Assembly (NCBI GenBank): GCA_032173965.1
Contig: JAVUNC010000004.1
Location: 63,982,501-64,046,500 of the forward strand
Reading direction: 5' to 3'
DNA: 64,000 nucleotides
DNA from: Sitta carolinensis
Taxonomy: Eukaryota; Chordata; Aves; Passeriformes; Sittidae
The notes under the pieces are model-generated. The model saw only the letters and a list, made by a program, of their open reading frames with translations, was not told the origin of the DNA and ran no database searches. This document shows positions 1-11,700 of the stretch, piece by piece (position 1 is the stretch's first letter; every line of letters begins with the position of its first letter). Both the position numbers and the translations under genes were made by a program.

Positions 1-608
1 GAACCTCTCAGTTATAAGAAAATCAGAAATAACAATGAAATAGTGGCACTCTGTAGAGGAATCTATGTTAAAATAATATATTTACCTGATCTATATCTTG
101 ACACAAAATACATGTAAGCTGAGAGGAAGCTTTCACAAGGCAGTGGCTGTGGAACATAAAGTTATGTGCAATTCATTATACTCTCAATCACAATAATGAG
201 CTGCATGGACAATTTGGATAGTTTACATGGAATGAAACAATCCTGTTAATGAAAGATAGCAAGTCTAGAGTTCAGCCACGGTGACTGGCTTCCTTTTTAT
301 TTCATCTTAATACCTGATGGTAAAGCAGAAATACCACTCAGCATGTTGTCACAAATACTTACATTTCCCATATCCTGATATAATTGTCCTAACAGCCCTT
401 GTTCAAGCTGCTGTTTAAGCCTGTTGCATATCAGATGATGTTTGTGAAGATAATTATACCTATAGAATCCAGTGGGTGAAAGTGGGTGTGTTTAAGTGTC
501 ATGGTTTGTCTGTTTGCAGGTTTGTAAAAAGGAAAACCCAAAAATGACCCAGTGCCCTCAAGACACACAGTTGCCCTCACTCCATCTCTTGAGAGAGTCT
601 CACTCCAG

Positions 609-640
609 CAGTAAGAGAACTCAGCAGTAAGAGAACTCAG
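609..640. repeat. Two-copy 16-bp tandem repeat
   Basis: Two identical copies of CAGTAAGAGAACTCAG lie head to tail at 609-624 and 625-640, and a partial third match (CAG) follows. This is a short local duplication and nothing suggests a function. It sits inside sequence at about 498-700 that looks repeat-like but could not be assigned to a family. Confidence 0.85.
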
Positions 641-737
641 CTGTGATTGTTTTAATACACAGGATGAGTAATGGATAGAGGGAGGGGAAAAAAAGCAATA
701 ATAGGGGTTATGTAAGAAAATTGTTCCTTTTGTTTTG

Positions 738-739
<2 letters not shown>

Positions 740-768
<29 letters not shown>
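740..768. repeat. Poly(T) run, 29 bases
   Basis: This is an uninterrupted T tract. The complementary strand would read as poly(A), so it could be the remnant tail of a minus-strand retrocopy, but I recognise no source sequence beside it. Length polymorphism and sequencing-length error are both likely here. Confidence 0.9.
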
Positions 769-770
<2 letters not shown>

Positions 771-3129
771 CAGTTTAACAGCCTTGTTACCAAAATTATC
801 CACCTCTTTGTTCCCTTGGGGGAATGTTGCTTTCATCCTAGTTTTCGTATGGAATCTCCCACGTAGATGAGACAAGGCTGAAATAAGCAAAGCTTTCCTG
901 CTAGGAATACCTCAGGAACTTTTTTCTTTCCTAAGCCAGTAGATTGAGGAAGGGGAAGAGGGTTGTCAGTGCAGCCTTTCATGCAGGGCTGGTATCTTTA
1001 ATGTATGTTTCATGTTATTTTTAGGAATATTTTTCAGAAAAAAGAAAATTGCCCAAGTGCCTAAAGTTATGGGGCATTTTTTTCATAATAGGTGTCTTTT
1101 AGATGTAATAGGTTGCATTTTATTAGGCATTTGGAAACATGTTGTGAGCTGGCATAGTTTTTAACCACAGGGACCTTGAAATAAAATCTTGCTGTGTAAG
1201 CTGAATGCGCTGTTGATACTTTTTCTCTGTCACCTCTGCATTAGTAAGTCAACAGGAAGAAATATGTACCAACACCTCACGTGCCTTTGTGTCATTGCCC
1301 AAATCCATCTGCACCTGCCCCTGAAGCATCAAACTTGGTTATTACTACATTTTGTACGGAGGGCAAGTCACTCTTATGGGTGTGGGGGATCCTGCAAGGA
1401 CCAAGGAAGTCATTCTCAGTCCTGTAGCTGTTCTGCATGACTCCTTCCAAAATAGGGAAATGGAGATGCTGAAACAGTAAACATACCTGTAAGCTAGGAA
1501 GCTGCTCCAGCCAGATGTATTTGTGTTATATACTTCTTACATTTTGTGAAATGCCTGTTTAAGGAGTATAGCAATCAAAGGCAATTAAACATATTTTTTA
1601 AAGAGTAGAAATCCTTGCTTAATGAGTTAAAGCAGTGAAATGGGGGTGGAGTGATAGTTAATGAAGTTGCCATACAGATATTGTTTTCTGGTACTTTTGT
1701 TCTGTTGGCAAGTATGAAAAATTGTGATGGTACTAACCACTGTCCACCTTGTGTGGTGATGTGTGTTCTGTTATGTAGTGTTTGTGGGAGGTGTTAGGTG
1801 CATGGGACTTGAGGAATGAAGCTGTTTCTCTTTATGGAATAAAGTCTTAGTGCCTTTATAAAAGCCAGAAGGCAAATTGCTGAGCCAAAGAGCAGCTTGT
1901 GTTAGAGCTTTTTCCTTACTCTTTTGTCCACACCCTGCAGTACAAAGCGTCTCTAACTGCAGACAAATGTCATCGTGTGCAGCTTCCGTGTATGCCCAGA
2001 GTCCAAGGGGTAGCGGGAGGAAATCCACACTAGAGGTGGGCTCTGGGCTCGGCTCAGGAACGGTGTCCTCCTGCAAAATGCTTCTGTTTTGGTCGGGTGT
2101 TTTGTGCCTGTGCTGGAGAGGGAAGAACCTTCAGGTGGTGCTGTGTTCTTCTCCATCTGCTGTGATCCTGGCTGATGAGCCTGAGCTGTGCAAGAGCAGA
2201 GCTATCCTGGCAGCTGAGCGTGATCCAGGGCTCCTCTGTAAAGAGCATCGCAGGCTACCGTGGCAGTCAACATCGTTTGTGTTACAAATTCTGACCTTCC
2301 TTCAGTTTTGGTACCTGTGTCGTTGAGGTGATCACACACATTTGTGTAACTCGCAGTTTTCAATAAGCCACCTACAGACTTGTCAGCTAATGTCTGTGCC
2401 ATCTTGTGGTGGCTGAGCAGGTTACATCAGGATTCCCTTAAAAAACCCGAGAAACAAACAAACGAAAAACCAACCAAAACAACCCTGAAGTGGGAAAAAA
2501 TAACGTACTTTTAAAATAATAGAGTGATACCATCTGGCAGTTTTTCTTTGCTGGCGTTTTGAAATGGTGAGCACACACTGGATTGAGGTGGAAGTTGCTG
2601 AAGATTAAGGTGTCTCTCAGGTGAAACATCAGGCATGTTGCATTGTTGCATTTGTAGCTGGGAAGGATGGAACATTCAGATTGCAAAACTCATGAGCAAG
2701 CATTCTGTCGTAAATGGCTAAAGAAAATCCAGAATGCCAGCATATGAGGGAAATCAATTAACCAAAACTACCGGGGCTGTTTGGACTCTTTGCTCATTTT
2801 GCTAAGTGTATCTTAAAGGTTGGTGCTGTAAAACTAACGTGGTACAAAATTTTCAGTTTTGTTGTCCCATGTTGTCCACTGAAGCTAAAAATTCTCATTT
2901 TTGCCTTTTCACGTTTGGAAAAAAGAATGTTCCAACACCTGCCTGTAATTGTGGGTGTATGCATTCCTAATGCAAAAGGTATGTGCTGCATAGGAAGGTG
3001 ATTAAGGGCGGTGGGGGGGCGGTGGCACACACGACACCCAGCACATGCAAATATAGAAGAGGACTCATCCTCATTGTTTTAGCTTAGGCTAAAATTTCTA
3101 AACATGAATAAGCAGAGAAGCTGAGCAAA

Positions 3130-3719
3130 AAGCAGGTTTGTGCCTGGAGCCTTCCAGGCTTCTTTTCACTCAGTGCTCATCTGCTTGTGCAACCGCAGCT
3201 CCATTCTCCCGCTGCCTGGAAAGGAGGAAGGAGCAGCCCCTGCTGCCGAGGTGCTTCCAGCTCTCCACCAGCGTTCCCAAGGCCGGGAACACAGCACTTA
3301 TAGACCCTCCTTTGACTAGGATGTGTCCCTGTTGTCAGGGCAACTGGTAACAGCGGCGTATCATATTTTTCCTCCTCTTGTCTCGCGTGCTGAATATTTT
3401 AGTGTGCCGTAGCTGGAAGAAGGTGCTGCTGCAAGGAACCTGGAGCTGCGGGCTGGGATCTGATTGAACAGGTTAAGACGGCAAAGAGCAGCATCCAAAC
3501 CAATGTGCCTTTAATTAGGGCTTTTCTTCAAGGAGGGAAACGACTGCAAGCCTTTCACTGCCGACTGGATGTTGATATTTGTCAGCTGTTTGCATACTGC
3601 TTATCCATAGGGGATCTGTTACAAGTGCTCAAATGAATAGACAGCGTTGCAGCTAGCGGATAATCAGGGGCTGGAGTTTCTTACTTTTTTTTTTTTAATA
3701 AGCAAGAGTCAACAGCAAT
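3130..3719 (+). promoter_or_regulatory. MAP7: Probable alternative promoter and 5' UTR of the MAP7 start exon
   Basis: This segment directly precedes the start codon at 3720. It is locally richer in GC and CpG than its surroundings, mainly at 3195-3420, with CpGs in contexts such as CCGCTGCC, GCCGAGG, CGGCGTA and TCTCGCGT. Just before the ATG there is a T-rich run (about 3685-3697) followed by AATAAGCAAG. That could be a weak splice acceptor, in which case the 5' UTR would continue in another exon upstream. No clear TATA box at a sensible distance was seen. The promoter role is inferred from position and composition only. The alternative is that transcription starts further upstream and this is intron plus a spliced 5' UTR. 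Confidence 0.4.
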
Positions 3720-3849
3720 ATGCATGGTTCAACTACTGCTCTCCGACAAGAGAGACTGAAGAAAAGTGCCAGGCCAAATCCTCCAGGTTTATTCACCATT
3801 AATGAAGAGGATGAGCAGCAAAAAAATGGGAATTCCACAAGACTGAAAG
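3720..3849 (+). CDS. MAP7: MAP7 (ensconsin) 5' coding exon, N-terminal start
   Basis: This exon encodes 43 residues from an ATG with A at -3 and one extra base of the next codon. It starts MHGSTTALRQERLKK and continues with an acidic, Q-rich patch (INEEDEQQKNGNS). It ends AAAG before the donor GTATGT at 3850, giving phase 1. The assignment to MAP7 rests on exact phase agreement with exons at 53531 and 58783, the second of which carries the diagnostic MAP7-family motif. Canonical mammalian ensconsin has a different first exon (beginning MAEL), so this is probably an alternative N-terminus from an internal promoter. MAP7 binds microtubules and recruits and activates kinesin-1. This N-terminal piece lies before the microtubule-binding coiled coil and has no recognisable domain. 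The reading is uncertain only in whether this ATG is the first coding exon of the transcript. Confidence 0.75.
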
Positions 3850-4661
3850 GTATGTTGCTGTTCTGCAGTGTGATCAGGGCTGCCTGTGGATTACACTGCA
3901 CAGCAGTGTTTCATTAGCTCTTCTGTGTGCCACAGAGTCTGTAAAGGACTGGTGCAGTTTGGCAGTTCATGCTGGCACTCACAAATGTGCTGTGCATGAT
4001 AGGTGTATTTAAATCTCCTGGCTTGTTATGCCATCAGCTGCTTTGGCTATGAAGAAAAAAAGAGTTTTTAGTCATTAGTCACATTTCTTCTGGTAGGGAT
4101 AAGGGTCCTGCATCAGAAGTACATCAGTGAGTTTCTGTGTTTACTTTGATTTCTGTTTACAGTCTGGGTAAATAACTGTTAAAAGGAAGGGTAGGCTTGG
4201 AGAGTACAGCATGCAATGCCTGCCTGTTACAGAGGACAGCTTTGCCAAAGACAATGTGAAACTCTCTACTTCCATTCATGTGCGGGAGGGGCAGTGTGCC
4301 TTTGGCAGAGTGTAAAAAAAATACACATTGTTCAAATAGGCTGACTTTTATAAGTCTGACAACAAAACAGACAGCAAACACAAACACAACAAATTGTTAG
4401 AGAAAACTATTTATGATGCTTAAGGTAGGTAAGCAGTGGTGGCAGAGGGATGCTGATGGCCACTGATTTATTGCAGGTCTGTCAAGACTGTGTAGCCACT
4501 GTCTGTCTTGTGTCATGCAATTCCTGTTTCCTACATGGATCCTAGTGTTTAAATTCTCTTGGTCTGGCAGGGATTCTGCTACTTACACTTGTGACTGTAA
4601 TTTTTATTCTTTTTTTCTTGTGCTCAAGTGATTCTGTGTGTATGAGCACTCCTTTTTTTGC

Positions 4662-4675
4662 GGGGGGGGGGGGGG
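4662..4675. repeat. Poly(G) run, 14 bases
   Basis: This is an uninterrupted G tract on the + (transcribed-sense) strand, followed by GCGAGGGAAGGGG. The combined G-rich stretch could form a quadruplex in DNA or nascent RNA. It is about 0.8 kb downstream of the start exon. No function is claimed. Confidence 0.85.
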
Positions 4676-7600
4676 CGAGGGAAGGGGTGGATTGTGTCAG
4701 TTTTTGTTTACAAAACAAATGTTAGTTTGTAGTCTCAAGACACTGTTTTAAATTTCAGTTATTACCATTCTACCATGTAACAGGAGAGGCTAGAAAGCAT
4801 TTAAATAGCAAATTTATAGTATGTGTATTTATTAGAGCTGAATAATTTACAGCTCACTGATTATTTTCTTTTTCTGAAGGAAAAAGGTAGCTAGCTTGGT
4901 AGCTTTTACAGACAAATTCAGAACTAAAGTTTTGTTTGTTGGGGTATTTTTGAGTTTGCAGCTTGTACTCTTTTTTTTCTTAGAATGGAAAGAAAACTAA
5001 CTGGTTTGAGCTTCATGATAAAATATATATTGTTAGTCATTGTTAATGTGCCTATTGTGTTAGGGTCTGTGTACACAGTTACCTGCTCTCCTGTGTATTT
5101 GAAAATGCACTTATAAAATGGAGATCCCAACTAGCGTGAGGTTATTGAGTTCTTAATGTTTTAAGAAGCATAGTACTTTACTTTATCACCCACTGGATGG
5201 CTTCCAGAGTCAACAGTCCCTAAAGCTAAAAATCAATAATTCACCTGGTTTTGTTCAATGGCATTGCTAGTTTCCCAACAGTTTGTTGATTTAGCTACTC
5301 TTTTCTACTTGTAGGAGGTACACAGATGTGTTAATCCTTTGTCTCTCCTGTTTTACCTGCGGTTTGATTTTTGATCACTCCTTTATTTTCTCTTGTTGCT
5401 GTGAAATGTAAGCAGATGCATGTGCACAGTAGCACAGATAGCAAGCAAACAAGTTCCCACAGTTTTAAGAAGATAAAAGTTCGTCAGCTTACCTTGACAG
5501 CTCCTGCTGAGATATAATATAGGAAATGGTACAAAATACTCTGGAACTATATTCATTTGCTTTTCATTTTACTGAATATTTAAAATAGTTCATAGTGTCT
5601 CTAGAACAGTACCCCATTTGCACAGTGATACTTGTGGGTAAATACCTACGTCTGTACATTTGAATGTTATCAGTCATGAGGTGGGTTAGGCTGGAATGCC
5701 TGGCAGTGGAGAATGCATGCACTCAGGGTGCTGTTCTTCTTACCTGGCACCAAGTAAGGTCACTCCAGTGCAGCTCTGACTGGGTGATGGACCCACGTAG
5801 GGCTTTTGTGAATCTTTACTCTCTGTTGTTCTCTTGCTTCTTTACAGGGTTTGCCTTGTCTTAGTTCTTTACCTGTTGTTTTTGCTCAGCAAGCACCTGC
5901 AGCTGCTGAGATGTTTCTTTTTTTTAATTTTTTTTATTTTTTTTTCTCTCTAGCACATTCTAAGTCAGTGTCATCTTTGTGGGAGATGGGCTAAATATTG
6001 TCTTCATCTGCAGCTTCTGTTATCATGCTGGACCTGTCTTCATACAGCAGTTTAAAACCCAAGAGGCCTTTAATGGATCTGATACTCCAAAGTAAAGAAG
6101 TTCCTTCCTCCATTAAGAGTATTTGAATATCATCACAAATTTTAAAATAATCAATATCTTCATAGTTCAGGTCTTCTCAGACTACTAAGGCTTGATTAGA
6201 CTTTTTATGAGCTTTGTTTTTGTGATCTGGGAAACAAATATTTATGTGGATCTTAAAGTGACTGGCCTTTGTGATGTTTTCTGTTAATTGATTTTAGTAT
6301 TGGCCATTCCTTTGCTTGTCTGGGTTGTCTGCATTGTAATTGGAGGAGTCTGGTAGGCAAAATGAATTTGTTTCTCCAGTGAAAACAAATAATGACAATG
6401 TTAAGGATTTTTCTTTTTGGTCTGGAGATATTAAAAGCATGCAGTGACTTTTATAGCCATGTGCTCCTGATGTTTCCTTTCCTTTGATGTAAACTGTATT
6501 TACTGCTTTTTCAACAAATATTTTAACTTTCTTTCCTCATCTTGGGTTTGGGACAAGGCCTGCATATTTGTTGTATTATCTGTATGGTACCCACTATTTC
6601 AGGGTCTTGAGATCCTGTCCTGTAGTATAAGACTGCAAATAAAAATTACTTTGAAAACTTTTTTTAACCTTTATTAACAGTATTTATTCTCCTTTCGTGT
6701 TATAACATATAGAAATTTTTCTACATAGTGCACTCTTCAAATACAATTTCTCTGAGTTTACAGAAGCTCATTTTGCACTTCAATTGCTTATTGGTTTAGT
6801 TACCAGCTTTCCTGCAGTTCTGCAGCTATATTCACAGAGAAACCAGACAAAACAGGAAGAGAACCACACACTTAACAACCTCCATGTTTCCTTAAAGCTT
6901 GTGTAATAAACCAGATACTGTTTCTGTGACTGAAGTGAGTGTGTGTATGTGATTCTGTGTGTAAATCACAAAGATAATGACATTGGGTAGATTAGTGTTT
7001 GATTACCTGTGTGTGTGAAATTCAGCCTCAGCCATTCCTTGAATTCAGGCACGAACAATTTGATCTGCCTTAGGATTTCCCTCCTCTCCTCTGTTAATTT
7101 TGTGCACCTTGGATGTAGTCTTACAACCTTATTCAATTTTATCGCATTTTAAAGTCATGCCTCCTCTCTTTTCTCTTAAGAAGGAAGACCTTCTCATCTG
7201 TTGATAATGTGTTTCTAAAACTATCATTTGACTAGGCTGGAAAAGCAATGCTCATGCTTCTGGGTTATGGATTTGAATACTTAATAACTGAAATAATTAT
7301 GACATTTGTGACAAATTAACGAAAAGTCTCAATTTAGCAATGGAGTCCTTCACCATCCTGCTTATTTAAAACTGATCAAGGGAGGTACCTCTAATCTGCT
7401 GAGTGAGTATTGCTGATGCAAAGTTAGACATACATGCCTTAGCTTTCTGAACAGTAGCACTGATTCTTTGTCATCTTAAAAACAAGACAAGGGCTTTTTT
7501 CAGTCCTTTGGTGCATGACAGTGATGTCAGTGATCACCAGCAGATTTTGCCACTGTTGGGTAGCTGGTAATGTTTGTGCATGCTGCTCATTTCAGATGAA

Positions 7601-8348
7601 AGGTTTGTTCTTCCAGAGAGATGGAGGAGATTTCTTCTGTCATGACTGTTTGTCTGGATGTTTAGTTGCCATATTCATTGCATGTAGCAATGAAACATGT
7701 TTCTTTTTAGAGTCAGATTGTCTTACTGTTAGTTCAGTTGTTGTCTGTTACTGTGTGTCTATACCCCAAGCAAACTTAAGATACCTGAAAGAAAAGGGAA
7801 CTTGGCATCTTCCAGGGCATTAAACTGATAGTCCTGGAAACTGAAACTGTATACTTACAAAACAGGTATTGCATGGGGTGTGGAAGTGTAATTTTATCCC
7901 ACGCTGCAGAGTCTGTGCCGCAGGCAGGATCCAGAATGACAGCAGAGTCTCTGGCTTTCACCACACTTTAAACCAGCAAAACTGCCTGGGATGGTGGCTC
8001 TCACTGGGGCCTCTTGATGCTGGTCAGGAGGCTGACCTCTCTTTTGTTTGGTGCAAAACAGTGAGCAATTGTTAGAGGCTGATGAGCTGGCTTACCAAAA
8101 TCAAGCACTGGAGGTTTTTCTGTCAATGTGTAGCCCTATCTGGCCCATCTAGATTTGAGGCAAAGTGAGTGGAAAGAGTGAATGGAAGGAAGGAAAGGAA
8201 CCAGTTCTCATTATGATGCTGGTTGTGTCAAGGGGCAGGGCTGAGAACCTGGGCAGTGTGGTCTGTGCATCCTGCACTGTCTTTCTGCTAGCCAAGGCCA
8301 GGAGAGGAGGGGTCCAAAAGTATCTGTGATCCTTCTGGACATTTATTT

Positions 8349-8715
8349 ACAGAATCATGAAAAGGGATTGATTGAGTTGGAAGGAACCCACAAGGATCAT
8401 TGGGTCCAACTCCTGGTTCATCACAGGACCATCCGTGAGAATCACACCCAGTGCCCAAGAGTATTGTCCAAACATTTCTTGAACTCTGTCAGGCTTGGTG
8501 CTGTGATCACTTCCCTGGGGAGCCTGTTCCAGTACCCAACCACTGTCTGGGTGAAGAAGCTTTTTCTGACTCTAGCCTAAACCTCTGCTGACACAAATTC
8601 AGGCCATTCCCTCAGGTCTGTAACTGGTCACCATAGAAATCAGTATCTGCCCCTCCTCTTCCCCTCACAAGGCAGTTGTAGATTGCAATGAGGTCTTTAA
8701 AAATGCCTCTCAAAG
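8349..8715 (-). mobile_element. CR1 LINE 3' fragment
   Basis: Read on the minus strand, this ends with the CR1 hallmark 3' region. On the + strand it begins ACAGAATCATGAAAAGGG, then GAGTTGGAAGGAACCCACAA, and ends near GATTGCAATGAGGTC. CR1 copies are normally cut at their 5' end, and that is what is seen: only the 3' end of ORF2 and the 3' UTR remain. The internal phrase GAGCCTGTTCCAGTACCCAA is typical of the avian CR1 reverse-transcriptase C-terminal region read backwards. The copy is diverged and non-functional. The right edge is uncertain by tens of bases. Confidence 0.85.
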
Positions 8716-11700
8716 TAACTGGGAGGTACATTCTTTAAAATTCCCTACATTTACTGCTTACAGTACAGCTGTTGGGGGTACAAAAGGAACTTGTGTTTTT
8801 TTCAGGAAACTGCTGCTTCTGTTTGAAGGAGCCCCCGTTCATAGCTGTAGGTGCCAGGTATAAGGGAAACCTCCTGTTTTTAACCATGACAAAGAGATCC
8901 TAACATGAAGTAATTTATAAGCAGTAAAGCAAAGAGACTGTGCTGGAAGTCTGGGGGATAGCAGGGAATGTGTCTGTGGACCAGTAGAGCAAATCTGGTT
9001 TGTTCAGTCCCTCTGGCTTTCAGAGTGAAAGTCCAAGGTCTGAGGACTTGGCTTGTGTTGTAACACAGCCTGTTCATCAAAGTGTGTGCTGGGATTACTG
9101 ACAGTGCTTATCTGTGCTGGGTGAGAATCATTTTACACTTCTAGCTCAGCCCTATGAGAACAGGCTTCCACTGCTGATTCTGGAGGATTGTGTTCAGTTC
9201 TTTTGATGACCACTTTTTTGGGGGGAAACAGCCTGTGGTCTGTTCATGTCCTCAAGGAGCATACTTGACATTGAGTTCATCAATGGCAAAAGTGAAAAGA
9301 AAAAAGAAAAAGTATGATGTTGACAGTCTTGAAAGTTTAAATTATTTGTTCAGGTTCGTTCAGTTTAACGTGGCATGTGAACTAGGATAATACCTTCTAA
9401 GGAAAGACTTGAATTTTACAAAATAGCTTTTGTAAGTAAATGGGGTTATTTCGGCCAAGATCTAAATCATAGCATGGTGTTCAGCAGAACTGTCCTGGTG
9501 AGAACAGGATGCAACATTTGAGTACTGTTCTTGCAGGACAGGATGCTTGTTGAAGTTGCAAAAAGATTGGTGTACAGTTTATTTGAGATAACTCTCAAGA
9601 AAGCTTTTGTATAAGAAACACCACTCATGAAAGATTGATAGCAAGCAGTGGAGTTTTTTCCTTATTTGCTATTAACCTCTGTAAAAGTCGTGTCTTTAAA
9701 AACCTGGAATTTGGTGTAGCTTTCTTTGTGGAAAATAAATGTAAGGGGAATATAGATTCATGGTCATTTCTTATAGGGAAAAAGAGAAACCTGGAAAGTT
9801 ATAGATCTGTCCAAGAATCCTGAAATTCTCTGAGGTCTTGTTGCATTCTTTTTTCCCTGAAAATACGTGAATAATACTCTTTCACGGACTTTATACAGTA
9901 GCACACCTTTGGAATAAGTTGGCAGCACTTAGAATTGGATTTCTGTGTCCTATTATACTGTATTACACACACCTAGGTAGTATCACATTGTTTTTATTTT
10001 GCAGTGAAAAATTGAGGCAATGGCTAAGCACGTTTTTTAACAAGAAATATGTTGCAGTTCTATCCCCTGATGTTTTTGTGATTGGGGTTTTGTCAAGAGT
10101 CTTGGTGTTCTTGCTGCTGTATCTGTTCACTCCCTCTAAGTTGGCTTTGTACCCAGGTACATAGCAGTCTGGATTTATTTTTAAGGGAAAAGCTTTTGCT
10201 TGTCATATTGAACTCCAGAGGAATTAATGAGCACTGGCCTAGAGCATTGCTTCTGGCCATGAGTGGTGATGGAGCTCTATGTATTACTAGGATCAGCTGA
10301 TTCAGTGGGAGTACATAATTTTCCTTCCTACACAAGCTCACGTGTCGGTGTGTTCTTTGCTTTCTCATCTACCTACAGAGTAATTTTTGTGCCTTTTTAA
10401 TTTTTTCTTGCTTCTTTAAATTCTGTACTTTACAGCTGGAGATCTGGTTTTTCTGTTATTTGAGAATTAAGAGTTCTGAATGAAAACATCTCAAAAGAGC
10501 CTCATGGTTTTATCAGCAGTCTCTTCAGAAGTGATTTGTGGATGCTGGGGTTTTTTGTTTGTTTGGTGAGACATGCTATGGTATTATTTAATCTAGTCTA
10601 CCTAACCTCAGGCCACAACAGTAATATGCAGAACAAATGCCACAATGATTGATGCAATTTGCTCTGTTTTAATGAACTGTCTTCAGTCACTGAAGGTGCA
10701 TCTCACAGTGCACTGTTTTTGCAGCTAAGCACTACTTGAAACTCACAAGTTTTAGATGCATTGAGTTGAAGTATGGTTTGAGTGGACACTGATGTCTATG
10801 GATCAGATTTGTATAATGAATGTAAGAGACACTAAGGGGCAATATTTAATAAGCAAATGAAAATGCCGATGAAATATCAGAAACTAAATTAGGAAGTATT
10901 CTAAAACTTGGACTTTGAAGTCTTGTTGCATGAACTAAATTATTTTTTCTTTCTCAGCGGAGAGAAATCACATTTACTAAATTCTGCATAAAACTCTCAT
11001 TGATTTATAGGTCTGACTATGAGAGCCATTAAATAACTAAATTGTCCTAAGCCCCATCTTAGTGTATAGATGTAGCTGTAACTGCTTAGTCAAGTTCAGG
11101 GGAGGAATGACTAGGGGTAGCATGAATGCTGGCTTCACTTTCTCCTTTAAATGATTAACTTGCTGATAATGGCTAGAGTAAACAAAGTTCCAGAAGGCAG
11201 GTCACTGTAGCTTAACCGGGGTGCAGGTTTCTCCAGAAAGCAGAATTGTGTCTCTGTGGTAGTAGAGAAGACAAGAGGTTTGGGGCAGGCTATACCAGTG
11301 GAAAACTGAACTGCTCTGTCAGTACTGACACAGGCCTGTAGCTACACTCTGTGTTTTCCTTCTGGGGAACTCTTGGGTTGTTGATGAAGTAGATGAATAC
11401 CTTCTGTAGCTTCGATGGGATTGCCTTTTATTGACTGTCACTTTTGTTCTGGACAAATATATTTTCATCCAGTTGTTTTAGATCTGTTGAAGCCTAGTTT
11501 TGCTCTTCAGCTCTCTGCAGGAAACAGTTTTTCTCAGGAATTTGCTATATTTTTGCACATTTTTATGCAGCTTGTGTGCAGTTGTCTACAAGAAGAAACT
11601 GAGTTTGGAATTAAGAGCTGGAACAAATCAAGCACAGGTATCTGCTGAGATGTAAAACATGGCACTCTTCCTTTTGTGGTACTAGTGTCTAGAGGTGGCT

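Larger units (their letters stand above)
1..3129. other. Non-coding flank upstream of the first recognised MAP7 exon
   Basis: I recognise no exon in this stretch. It is either intergenic or an intron of longer MAP7 transcripts that start further upstream. It holds a 29-base T run at 740-768, a 16-bp tandem duplication at 609-640, and an open + frame around 1877-2326 with no recognisable family and no convincing splice context. The start of a repeat-like segment near 498 resembles an LTR edge, but no second boundary was found. Confidence 0.5.

Noticed and set aside
498..740. Possible LTR beginning TGTCATGGTTTG
   Set aside because: The left end resembles avian LTR starts, but no matching right end, target duplication or poly(A) signal in order could be found.
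1877..2326. 149-codon open frame on the + strand
   Set aside because: It has no family resemblance, composition-biased residues, no convincing flanking acceptor and donor with MAP7 phase, and overlapping open frames on the opposite strand. Treated as chance.
9190..9390. Lysine-rich frame (KVKRKKKKYD) as a MAP7-like charged exon
   Set aside because: The basic run is short and low-complexity, lacks proper acceptor and donor in phase, and does not resemble any ensconsin segment.
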